DNA from: Botryococcus braunii
Lineage: Eukaryota; Chlorophyta; Trebouxiophyceae
DNA: 64,000 nt
Assembly: GCA_002005505.1 (NCBI GenBank)
Contig: MVGU01001480.1
Location: 1-64,000 of the forward strand
Direction of reading: 5' to 3'
The position numbers and the translations under genes were made by a program. The notes under the pieces were generated by a model, which ran no database searches, was not told the origin of the DNA, and worked only from the letters and a program-made list of their open reading frames with translations. This document shows, piece after piece, positions 12,299 to 22,863 of this stretch (the first letter of the stretch is position 1; the number at the start of each line of letters is the position of its first letter).

Positions 12299-12809
12299 TG
12301 AACTAAAGTTACATTTGATCTTGTTTTTGCAAACAAGAAGTAGATTGTACGGCACTTGTACTGCATCTATTTGCAAGTACAACTATGGTACCATATAATG
12401 TCTGCTTTGTAGTACACTGAGTCCTGACTTGTGATATGTCACCTTACTTAAGACAAATAAGCCAATCATACCACTAGACCATGTTGGACTCCTGAGCTGA
12501 ATTGTTCAATTCTTGCTTAACCGCAATCAATAAGTAGTAGGCAGGTTCTGGCTAAACATGTCTTGACCACCAGCTCCCAAACAAATAGCAAATGCTACTG
12601 GGATAGCTAATCCCAATTGAATTGTCAGTAATGCGTGAAGGTTAAAAAACCAGCAGATTTTGATGCATAGCAATAACTGGTGCTGCTGCCTGGTTCTGGC
12701 AGTACAACTTGCTCCATTTACTTCTCAAAAGTGCAGTCTCTCTTCCCTCACAGCAAGGCATATGTGCTTCTGCACAAAACAAAGGACTTCTGAACCACAC
12801 ACAAGTTTC

Positions 12810-13676
12810 TCAAATAGCTGTGGTAGCTGTATCATCAACTTCACTCAGCATGGCTGCCTCGGGATCACAAACAACATCTTCCATGACTTCTGCCATCTTC
12901 CTGGCCTTGGCTGTCTTGCGAGCCGCACGAATTCTTCCTCTGCTCTTCCTTTTCTTTTTCTTGGTGGTGGCATCTTCCATCTGCCCTTCTCCCTCACTAT
13001 CTGTTGAGCGTCAAGCAGATCTTGCCCCTGGACCATCCCCTTTTCTTCACAAGTAGTTCTTCCCACAGCAGTATTCTCACAACACTCAGCTCTTGCTGCC
13101 ACCCAGCATGAATCCATAATTATAAGTGTTAGAGTCAAAGTTTAAAGTTAAATCCCAGTATTATCAACACGAGGGATCTTTTGTGGCAGGCGAGCTTATC
13201 TATGCCCGCGAGACTGCTGCCCCACGTGATTGCCGTACCATGCAGTCACGTGGATTACCAATACATTATATGTCACAACTAAGGCTATGACATATATGTC
13301 ATGAACTAAAGGGGTGGCCCACCTCCAGGTCACCTATGCCAGCTGTCTCAAGTGAGACATTGACATTCTGATAGATGTGGTCAAATGTCTTCATAAGTAT
13401 CCTCATATACTTCTGCACGTCCTTCACATGCGTCCTGGCCATTTGGTAGCGGCCTGGCTGTTGCAGGAAGTCTTGCACAATCACCCTATTGCTGTGGCCA
13501 TTTAACTGAGCCAGCAAAGTAGCAACATACTGAGCTTTCTCTGCTATCTGACACTGTCTTAAGGTGATGTCAAGAGTTCTTTTCTCTTCTGAAACCACTA
13601 CGGGAGGTGTTTCTACCGCAGCCGGGACGACTTCGGACGGCACATCCGTCGTCGGTTCGGTTACGTGCATACGTAA
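12810..13676 (-). CDS. Candidate last two exons of a host nuclear-type protein gene
   Basis: Minus strand. Exon 13334-13676 encodes about 114 residues (includes TLRQCQIAEKAQYVATLLAQ and RVIVQDFLQQPGRYQMARTH). It is followed by a GT-AG intron 13333-13001 (ATAG|GTGACC; CTCAACAG|ATAGTG). Exon 13000-12810 encodes about 63 residues ending in TGA, including KKKKRKSRGRIRAARKTAKA, like a nuclear localisation or nucleic-acid-binding tail. Splicing is in phase (the split codon gives Asp). Upstream, CTGCATCAG before 13676 could be an acceptor, or ATG at 13670 could be the start. The intron contains the 122-bp repeat at 13171-13292. The family is unrecognised. The first exon could instead be an accessory ORF of element C if the 122-bp repeats were its LTRs. 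Confidence 0.4.
13171..13292. repeat. 122-bp direct repeat, left copy
   Basis: GAGGGATCTTTTGTGGC to AAGGCTATGACA. The copy at 50459-50580 has the same length and orientation and differs at one base that I see. It contains an inverted repeat CCACGTGA/TCACGTGG and is followed here by a palindromic TATATGTCAT. The pair brackets the whole C-R-D nest. It could be short LTRs of C or an unrelated dispersed repeat; I see no target duplication to decide. Confidence 0.85.
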
Positions 13677-13796
13677 CTGATGCAGCTAATCGCAATGATA
13701 AAACAAACAAAACAAATGAATGACCAGTCTCTCACTCTCTCAATCCCAGCCCCCATCCCAGATCACGACCTAGATCCTGTCGAATCTTCTGGAATA

Positions 13797-14055
13797 TTGG
13801 CGCAAGTGCCAAAAAGGACGAAAGATGAAAGAATGGCGCAAGTGCCAAAAATATATTTAAGATAAAGACTTGGCGCAAGTGCCAATAATAGTCTCAAATA
13901 CATCTGTGGCGCAAATGCCAAAAGAAAGACAAAAAGCCAAGGGGGAAGCCCCTTGAAGGAAAATAAGGTACAAATAAGGTACAGGTCTGTCTGCAAGGCA
14001 AGGGGGAAGCCCCAAAGTGCTGCAGCAACCTGAAAAGCATGGGGGAAGCCCCAAA
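13797..14055. repeat. Cluster of short hairpin motifs
   Basis: Four copies of TGGCGCAAGTGCCA (one with AAATG) between about 13798 and 13921, then three copies of GGGGGAAGCCCC between about 13941 and 14053, each a self-complementary short hairpin. They lie downstream of the integrase end of element C, where its 3' LTR or 3' untranslated region should be. Confidence 0.85.
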
Positions 14056-14174
14056 AACATGACCTGTGGGTATTGCAAACTTGTAGCTGTCTGCCATCCC
14101 AAGATCCAGTTGCATAAAACAAAATTGGAGTCCAGGTACCTGCACTGAGAGAGTACTACTACTGCCCCCACATG

Positions 14175-17100
14175 TCAGTGTTCCAGCTCCACCAAATGTC
14201 CCAACTCCACCTGGTCAAATATTTCATACTGCATGATGGCTGCTTGGTGATTGTTTTCAGGAAAATACTCAGGGGAAAATGTAAATTTGTAATCCCTGGA
14301 AGTATGCACTCTCCCCCCCCCCCCCCAATCACGAAGCGGTTCGTGGTATTTGACAAGGTGTGAGGTATGTCTTTTGAAATACTTCCTTTCCTTGAAACGT
14401 GTTTGGCCAGTTTCAAGGACTGCTATGGTTTTGGTGTCATTCATGCTAACTATTTTGAAGGGACCTTTGAGCCCAGTTTGTAGTGGACCAGCAATGTTTG
14501 TGACTTCCAACACCAAGTCCCCAACCTCCAAATCAGTGCACTTTCTTTTGCCACGCAGTTTATGGGCTTGACCCACAATGTTTTTGTGCATTGCATTGTC
14601 CAATGCACGTGCCACTCTGTTATACTGCTCTTGCAATTTGTCTTGTAACTTGCACACGTGATGTTCAGGAGAAAGGGCCTCTGCAACATTTACAAGCACA
14701 TCTCTCACAGCCAAAGGCAATTTAGGACTATACCCATACAACATTTCAGCTGGAGAGAGATTACATATCGACGTGTGTTTGCGTGACATGTATGCTTGAT
14801 GCACAGTGGGCAAAGACGAAGTCCAGTCAGTGGGAAAGTCATTGTAATGCTTGGTCAACATTCCCTTCACTGTTCTAACCAAACGTTCAACCACACCGTT
14901 AGCGGATGGGTGGTTGGGCGAGATCTGGATGTGATAGATTCCCAGTCTCAAAAGCATGTGAACAAATTCAGCAGAAAACTCATGACCATTATCAGACGTG
15001 ACTACAGCAGGTACACCATATCTACAAATCCATGCATTGTAAAAGGCTTTAGACACTGACAAGGGAGTTTTATCTTCAACAGTAGCAAACTCCGCAACTT
15101 TGGTAAAGTAATCAATCATGAGCACAACCCAAAGCTTTTGCTTGTCGTGTCTGCCATTTTTATCCTTCGCGAGCATGCGAGGAATCGGACCAAATAAGTC
15201 AATGTGAATATGATCCATTGGTCCGAACAGGGCAGGTTTTTGTAGCCGTGGTGGCTCAGGCATTGAAGCTCTAAGCTTCTGACATGGTTCACAAGTACGG
15301 ACAAACAAGTCAACATCAGCCTTTATGCCAGGCCAATGAAAATGCATATGCAAAACAACAAGAGTTTGCGAGACACCAGGATGAGCAAGGACATCATGAA
15401 TCATGGCAATAATGTCCCATCTGTACATAACAGGAGGGCAGACCAGCCAACGTGAGGGCTTACCGCGAATTTTCTTGTATACCATAAGCCAGTTACTGAT
15501 GGACGGGTGCTGCGCAAAGAAGGACCCTCTCCTTCTGTATTTTGCTGCAAGTTGGGGAGGAAGATTGACCAAAAGGTCTAAGTTATGCTCACTTTGAATG
15601 TAATCCAAAAATCCCTGGTCTCTGTAAGGATCAAATCTGTGGCATACTAAAGGTGTCTCTGCATTTCTGAGCTCGGCAATCTTCAGTTCACCCCCCTTGC
15701 CTAAGTACGGGTCACAGGCTGGACAAAACCAGCAGCCTCCTGGAACTACAGATCGAGGTGGAAACAAGCATCTCAAGTGAAAGCAACGATTACAGCCATC
15801 GCACAGGACAATGTTGTCGTCCCCCTGTGGGAACCCGCAAATAACACACGGAATCCAAATCCTTTTGCTTGGCAGGGTTGGTTTCCCACACAGGTGCAGT
15901 GGCATAAACGTGAACAGCTTCAGAATGCACGCAACAAGACAAACAATCAGCAACAAGATTCTCCTCCCCGTTCTTGTATTTAATTTCAATGTCGAAGTCT
16001 TGCAGACGTAACGCCCACCGCTCCAACTTAGAATTTGTGTGTCTTTTGGAATTCAAATACACAAGGGGTGAGTGATCAGTGTATGCAATGAACCGTCTGC
16101 CATGCAGAAAAGGACGAAACTTCTCACAGGCCCATACTAAGGCAAGACATTCACCTTCAGTGGGGGAGTAATTCCGCTCTGCATCTTTTAACAACTTAGA
16201 AGCAAACGCGACAGGATGATCAAAGTGCGTGTCAGGATCAGGTTGACTCAACACAGCACCAATAGCAGTTTTAGACCAATCTGTCGTTAAAACAAAAGGA
16301 AGCTTGAAATTAGGAGCACGTAAAACAGGTTCAGAAGCAAGGCGATGTTTAACTTCATCAAAGGCAAGTTGGCACTCAGGGCTCCAGGCAAAGAAAGATG
16401 TCGTTTTCAAAGGCGGGACAAGGGTTCAGTGATCCCGGCAAAGTTTTCAACATAAGTACGATAATAACCAGCAGCCCCCAATACTGACCTAGTGCCGGAT
16501 ACATCTCTCGGCTCTGGCAGATTTAGTATGGCTGCAACGTTGTCAGGATCTGGACGTAAGCAACCATCCCCAACCACGTGTCCCAATGTCTTAAGATACT
16601 TAGCACCAAAAATGCACTTGGGCCGCTTGAGTTTGATTTTATGCAAGGCAAGCTTCTCAAATGTGTCTCTAATATGTTTTACGTGTTGTTCCCAAGTTTC
16701 AGAAAACACGTGTACATCATCTAAGTAAGCATGAGAAAATAAGGAGGAGCCTAACACATTATCCATCAACCTTTGGAATGTACTGGATGCATTTTTAAGT
16801 CCAAAAGGCATTCTCAACCACTCAAACTTGCCTTCATGAGACATAAATGCAGTGTACTTGGAATGTTCCGGGTGCATAGACACTTACCAAAAAGCAGAAG
16901 CGATATCCATGGCAGAAAAGTATTTTGCAGGGGCCATTTTACGCAACATTGCTTCAATGAGAGGCAAAGGGTAAGGGTCTGACACAGTACAAGCATTCAA
17001 GGGTCTGAAGTCAATACAAAGTCTGAGTGTGCCATCTTGTTTCTTTACGATAACTGGCGCGGACACCCAAGGCGACATAGAAGGACGAATAATGCCTAAC

Positions 17101-17771
17101 TCCAACAACATCTTCACTTCACCAGACAGGAACTCTTTTTCCTTTTCTGAGTAAGTGGACATGTTACGAAATTTGGACGGTGGATAAGACTCAGGTCTAA
17201 GGTTGATTTGGTGACAAATGTTGGATCCGAGATGCACCCCAAGTCATCCTTGCCTGAACTAAACATGTCAGAAAACTCTTCAAGCAACATTTCAATATCC
17301 CTCCTCTTACTGTCATCCAGTTCCGACAGCTGAGGCATCACTTTCACTTCACAGAGGAGGGGACAAGAATCAAGCAAAGTGTCGTCCGGCTCTATCTCAT
17401 GCATGGCAGCAAGTGTGGAGGAAAGAGGGGCTTCAATGGGATCACCCTCAAAAACGGTTGAGTTTCTCAGCTGCAATGAGAATGGCAGAATGGCACTATC
17501 CACCTTGCAGGATCTCATCAAATCAGAAATTTCATCAAAGTCAATGAGCGTGTCCGGGACGCGGTGCTCATAAGTACGGTCGTTGAAAATACACTCGAAA
17601 AACATATCCATGGTCAAGATAAAAGACGTAAAACGTAGAAAAAGTCCTACAGGATCCCAGCACACTACGGGGCGACTACCAATGTCATCTTTTTAGTCTT
17701 GAATGACAAGTCAAGCAATTGGTAAGTCATATTGGGATCGTGTGTGTCAGGCCGCATAAGTTGGTTGCTTG
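14175..17771 (-). pseudogene. C pol: reverse transcriptase, RNase H, PHD finger, integrase
   Basis: In order on the minus strand: linker, reverse transcriptase (SPWVSAPVIVKKQDG, CIDFRPLNACTV, AYLDDVHVF), RNase H (TTDWSKTAIGAVLSQ, YTDHSPLVYLNSK), PHD finger (about 15830-15690), integrase zinc region (H...H...CEPCQ), integrase core (DLFGPIP, VTSDNGHEF, NGVVERLVR). The PHD finger has the C4HC3 pattern: CVIC, CDGC, FHLRC and GCWFCPAC. Breaks: a frameshift near 17680, one near 17235, TAA at 16884-16886 in SAFW*V where Gln is expected, a frameshift at 16410, and one near 15860. The terminal residues after the integrase run through the poly-G tract into presumed LTR. Dead, but domain order is clear. 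Confidence 0.85.
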
Positions 17772-17788
17772 CACTGGCAGAACGAAAT

Positions 17789-18190
17789 CGATCCCACTTC
17801 GATCCCATTATTGCATTTGGTCCCACTTCGATCCCCCAAGTGCGAAAATTCCCGGGATCAATGTGGGATCGGAGGTGATCAATGTGGGATCAATCTAGGA
17901 TCTCAGTTGTGGGATCAAAGTGGGATCAAAATGTCCGTTTTGAAACGTTTTGGGATCGATTTTCTTGATCCCACTTTGATCCGGGATCAATCTTGGATCA
18001 AAGTGGGAACTGTTTTACTTGATCCCAAGTTGATCCCACATGTTTGCTGGGATCAAAGTGGGATTCAGGTGGGATCAAAGTGGGAACTGCTTTACTTGAT
18101 CCCAAGTTGATCCCACATGTTTGCTGGGATCAAAGTGGGATTCAGGTGGGATCAAACTGGGATTCATTTGGGATGATCCAACTGACCATG
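17789..18190. repeat. Left subterminal repeat array of R
   Basis: At least twenty variants of GGGATCAAAGTGGGA and its complement. A 77-bp unit (CAAAGTGGGAACTGTTTTACTTGATCCC... to ...GGGATTCAGGTGGGAT) is repeated in tandem around 17998-18150. Such arrays are transposase-binding regions in known CACTA elements; binding here is inference. Confidence 0.85.
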
Positions 18191-19073
18191 GGATGGACAT
18201 GGGAAGTCCCAGAGAGATCCAGAATATTACAGAATATCCAGAACATTACAGAAAATTACTAGATTTGGAGCTAATACGTATTACCTTGCTTGGTATAACA
18301 AGCTAGCTACTACTGGTATATATACTGTTCCTGAATCGTCTGAGCAGTTCATCGTTCACATTAGTGTTCACTGTAGCAATGAACACTAATACCCACAACC
18401 TTGGCCTGGCCAGGGATACTGCCGAATGATGAAATAAGTGTCAAGACCCAAAGCAATTGTGAGCACTAATACCCACAACCTTGTCCTGGCCAGGGAGTCC
18501 CAATTCTCACAATAGTGTGCATATATGTTTATATAAACATACTAAATCTGACCCCTGCGACGAGAGGGTGGCACAGAACATTGTCTGTGGTACTCATGTG
18601 CCTACAACACCCTGCAGGGTATGCCCTAATTTGGCTGACGCAGTCCTCAGTCGACGGCACAGCGGAATCCAGATGGCTTGTTCACAGTACCCATATGGAG
18701 TACCAATGCAGTACTCTTCAGAATCCAGAAGCACTGTGAGTGCATTGTTACTGCAAATCCGCCCCATCCCCAATCCATGTTAACCTTAACCGCTTCACAA
18801 TCGTATGCATACCCTTCCCAAGATCAGGAACTTTGTGTATTTATGAAGATAAGGTGAGTTCTATTGTCACATGTTATGCTGGGCCATTGTACAAGACTTG
18901 ATAACAGAGATCAGCTCAGAAGCTGAATTCTATCATCGTGTCTTGTAATATTACTATAAAACATTAATGACCTCTCACGCACACAGGCGTGTGCGCGTGA
19001 GGGTCAGTGTGCAGAGTACTGTTCAGGGTCAGTGTCTGTGTGTGTGTGTGTGTGTGTGTGGGGGGGGTGTTTG
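18191..19073. other. Interior of R, left arm
   Basis: No gene is visible. A roughly 42-bp segment (CACTAATACCCACAACCTTG and CTGGCCAGGGA) occurs at about 18383-18417 and 18465-18497. A (TG)n tract with poly-G lies at 19032-19067, immediately before element D. Confidence 0.5.
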
Positions 19074-19537
19074 TGTAGTGAGGTGACGCGTGCGGCTCGC
19101 CTTTCGAATTATGTGCAGGTCTTTCGAATTACGTGCACGCCTGCATGTGTGCGCATGTGTCTTCACGCACGTCGTACTACGAGAAGCTTCACAATATAGG
19201 ATGTTCAGGAAATGTCCAAAAGGATGCCCTCTCGTCATCCTTCTCGTGGTGCTCGCGAGAGCATCACATAGAAGGGCGATGTAGCCGGGTTCACCACAAG
19301 TTGGACACACACTTCGAGAGACACACTTATCTTTGGGGCCTGGATATATCTGTTGCATATTATATTGTATTGGCGTTGGCCATATTGTTTCTTGGAGACT
19401 CGGAATCGCCTGCGTGAGGAGGAGCTGCGTATTGTAAGAGGAATCGGCGTCAGGTTTACTGTCTCGCGGTGTCACCCCTTCCTTAAACCCTAGTATCTCT
19501 TATTATTAAACTTGCATACACGTCTCCCTTTGTTTCA
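19074..19537 (+). repeat. 5' LTR of D
   Basis: 464 bp, TG...CA. It lacks a 25-bp piece present in the 3' LTR (a deletion between two TGCGG motifs near 19094). Apart from this I found one substitution (CAGG versus CACG near 19451). Confidence 0.9.
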
Positions 19538-19538
19538 T

Positions 19539-19551
19539 TGGTATTGGCGAG
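19539..19551 (+). promoter_or_regulatory. Primer-binding site of D
   Basis: TGGTATTGGCGAG, one base after the LTR. Its complement ends in CCA like a tRNA 3' end. It is nearly identical to the site of element E (TGGTATCGGCGAG), so both gypsy elements use the same tRNA. I could not identify which. Confidence 0.7.
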
Positions 19552-19616
19552 GCGGTTAGAGCCTCGGTTCGAAGGGAGACGTAAGGAAGGTTGCCATCGG
19601 ATTGTCCCTTGCGAGT

Positions 19617-20816
19617 ATGGCGTCCGTCAGGAAAGGAAGCAAGTACGCTGGTATCCCTTTGTTGGAAAAGGAATTGTTGGAAGGGCTTGAAAAGGAGGGT
19701 GTCGAAGTGGACGATCTCATGCAAGAGGAGTTTGAAACGGAACCAGCTCCACCGCCTAAACCCACACCCAAACGGAAAACCAAGCTTGCACCAATGAAGA
19801 AACCCTTGAAGTAAGACAGAACCCAAATTTTGATTGCTAAGCTACTCAAAAGGATCGAGGCCTTGGAGGGTCAACGAGCTTCCCAGCGGACGCCATCCTC
19901 AAATCACGTAGTGCGTGTGCCTACACCCGCAATGTTCACGGGCAAACGGGGGAGTTTCCAGTTCTTTGCTAGCAAACTAGAATCTTATGCTGACATCTCG
20001 AATGTGGCACGTGACAAGTGGGTGGCAGTCGCACTCCAGTGCATGGAGGAGCGACCTACAAAGGTGTGGGGAACTCACTTAAAAAGGAAGGAACGGGAAG
20101 GGGATCAAATGGAAGCAACTTGGGAGGAGTTCAAGACTTTTATGGGGAACCGCTATGACTCAACCGACCTTGTTATGGCCGCACGCCAAAAGCTTGATCA
20201 TGTCTATCAAGGCCATGAAAGTGTTGAAAAATATATCGAAAGGTTCATAACGCTCTTGAGTGACGTTGAAACTGAGTATGAGATATGCGAAAATGATAAA
20301 ATATACATGTTTCTCAAAGGCTTGAATGCTCATATCAGAGTTGCTTGCACGATAAACCCACAAACTGGTGTTAGATTCTCAGACCTCGACGTATTGTGCA
20401 CTTATGTGGTGCAATATGAAAGTAACTTAAAGTCAGGGGGGATGCTGAGGGGACAGGAAGGAAGGAAGGTTCTCAACGCTGTGAAGAGGACTCCCATAAG
20501 CACGCCGGCACACTTTCCGGGATTCACCTAGGGGCCTGTGCTTGGAGCCGTCGGCCACAGCGTTGGTGGGAAGTTAGATTCTCGGACTAGCGTCCCCTCC
20601 GAGCGCCAGTGTTACTTCTGCAAAAACTTTGGTCACGAGCAATGGCAATGTCAGGCCAAGCGGGACTACTTGCAAAGGAAGAGCAGGCGCGACAGTCAAT
20701 TGCCCCCACCTCCTCCTTTTCCCTCTAATCAAGCTCGAGGTGGGCAGTGGAAGGGCCGTGGTGGCCGGGGAGGACATTGGAAGGGAAAAGGGCCGGGGCA
20801 TAATCCTCAAAAGTAG
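19617..20816 (+). pseudogene. D gag with two in-frame stops
   Basis: ATG at 19617. One frame continues to TAG at 20814-20816 but is interrupted by TAA at 19812-19814 and TAG at 20529-20531. The first part is acidic then lysine-rich (PKPTPKRKTKLAP). The central part is a gypsy Gag capsid-like region (TPAMFTGKRGSF, YQGHESVEKYIERF, FLKGLNAHIR). The end has a CCHC knuckle (CYFCKNFGHEQWQC) and an RG-rich tail. Element E Gag has the same layout without stops. Structural particle protein; probably dead. Confidence 0.8.
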
Positions 20817-22140
20817 ATTCTGAAGCCATGGATGCCACTTGCTTGCATGAATTGCACTCTCTTGTGGCCTCCAAATTGGGAAAGGAAGGGGTGAACCTTG
20901 TGGTGCCAAATGTTAGGAAGGCTGAATCTGAGATTTCCAAGTTTTTAGGGGAACAAAGGTGCAACCCGTCCCTCACTTGTTGTTTCACTGTGGGAAGGAA
21001 AGCTTGGAAAAGTAAGAGTCTCTATGCTCACCGTATGCAAGGAAGGATTGTGGAAGTGTGTTCAGGAAGGAAGGGACAGGCGGTAGACATGAATGGTCAA
21101 ACTAGTGTCTACCCATTCTCTTTTATATGTTGTGTGGTTCCCCCAAGACCCACACTCACCATGGGAAGTGTTACTACTGACTCTCCGCTCGCTATGACCT
21201 TTCCTGCGAATGTTAAGGGGAAAATCCTTTCAGTGTTGTTTGACAGTGGGGCGTCTCATTCCTTTATTAAAAGTGATACTTTGCAAGGACTTGGGGTGCG
21301 CTATAAACCCTCGAGTATCTCACTGACTCTTGCGGATGGAAGTGTGTCTGATACGAAAGGAACGGTCGATGTGTCATTTACGCTTAAGCCCGGTGTAAGC
21401 TCCCGTCATAACTTCATTGTAAGCCCTGCCATGATTGATGGGGTAGACATGATTTTGGGGCAGGATTGGATGGAAGCAAGGGGAGCCTCCATTGATTTTC
21501 GTGTGAAAGCTGCTCACTTTAGACATCATGGGAAGTGGGTTACCTTAACACGAGCAGATTCACCCTTGCCGGTTGGGCCAAAACTTGTTTGGGGTCTTCA
21601 AGCAAAAGAAAGGAAGGAGGGAAGGAAGGACAGGAATGGAAGGGGATGGAAGGGGCAAGATGTATGGAAAGTTTGCTTGTATACTGTGCTTGTGAATGAC
21701 CAGGCTGAGTTGATGGACATCACCGGGGAGGACGCCTCAAGTGGGGTCGACCTGGCGGATACCGACCAATCTGTGGACGACACGCCCGTCGTCACAAAAC
21801 CCACCAGTGGTACCGGTATGACTTTCACTCAACAAATAAATGATATGTTGGAAGGAAAACCGCAGGCATTGAAGGAGTTGTTACGTGTTAATGAGGATTT
21901 GTTTGCCAAGCAACTCCCGGGGCTACCTCCGGAAAGGGAAGTATTTCACACAATAAATTTGGAGGAAGGACATCGGCCTCCCAATAGGCCGCGTACCGGC
22001 TAGCTCCAAGTGAGCTTGCGGAGTGCGAGAAAACAGTGGATGAGATGTTGAAATTGGGATTGATCAGGCAAGTTGCTCCCTTTTGCTTCACATGTTTTGT
22101 TCGTTAGGAAGAAGGATGGAAGTTTACGGATGGTTATAGA

Positions 22141-22845
22141 TGTACAATTCTGGGCGTAATGTTCCCTGTATGACCCGGGCACGAAGGGTGATTAGCTCGT
22201 CGGTACTCTTGTTGTGTGTCGGAGAACAAGCAGTGACCGAATGTGAATGAGGACTTGATAGGCAACAGTCAAGAGATAAGCACCCGAAGTGCCTTTAATG
22301 TCCCAATCAAGTGATTACAATGCTACTTGCTTTCTCTCATCGCTCTGTAATTCAAACTACTTAATCTACGTAACTACCGATAGTCTGCATTATCCGTGTT
22401 CAACGAGGAAAACATTAGCATCAACTTAACAATATTACCTAGACCTTTCCTAACCCATTGTCAATGAGGCTTCAGTCTCTTAACGTCAGTTTCCCTGTAT
22501 GACCCGGGCACGAAGGGTGATTAGCTCGTCGGTACTCTTGTTGTGTGTCGGAGAACAAGCAGTGACCGAATGTGAATGAGGACTTGATAGGCAACAGTCA
22601 AGAGATAAGCACCCGAAGTGCCTTTAATGTCCCAATCAAGTGCCTCGTCCTTGCACGCCGGCGTCATAAATCCTTTCTAGCAAACCGTGTCTAATTACCT
22701 CATCCTTCCTAATCAGTGTACAATTGGTCTAGATGGGATCCGGCAAAACTCCCAGGTTCTGCCACCTATTAATCATTGAAGCTGATCTGGCCACAATTAC
22801 TCTTCTGAGGGAAAGGCACCAAAATGTTCTGTCACTATTATAACA
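22141..22845 (-). repeat. 3' LTR of B
   Basis: On the minus strand it runs TGTTATAATAG to GAATTGTACA. It contains a 152-bp segment twice, at 22491-22642 and 22162-22313. Read on the minus strand, the copies end CATACAG and are followed by GGAAAC (first copy) or GGAACATTACG (second copy, adjoining the LTR end). Confidence 0.95.
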
Positions 22846-22863
22846 CTTCCCCTTGCCTTTTCC

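Noticed and set aside
13171..13292. Calling the 122-bp repeats the LTRs of C
   Set aside because: No flanking target duplication, no polypurine tract directly before the left copy, and a stronger poly-G tract lies at about 14310. Left open as a finding.
16884..16886. TAA where glutamine is expected in C reverse transcriptase, suggesting UAR as glutamine
   Set aside because: Other in-frame stops replace tryptophan or other residues, TAA, TAG and TGA all end intact ORFs, and the damaged elements also have frameshifts. Ordinary decay explains it; an altered genetic code is not supported.
17769..18306. Open frames rich in WDQSGI/SKWD motifs
   Set aside because: Translation of the GGATCAAAGTGGGA subterminal array of R; not a protein.
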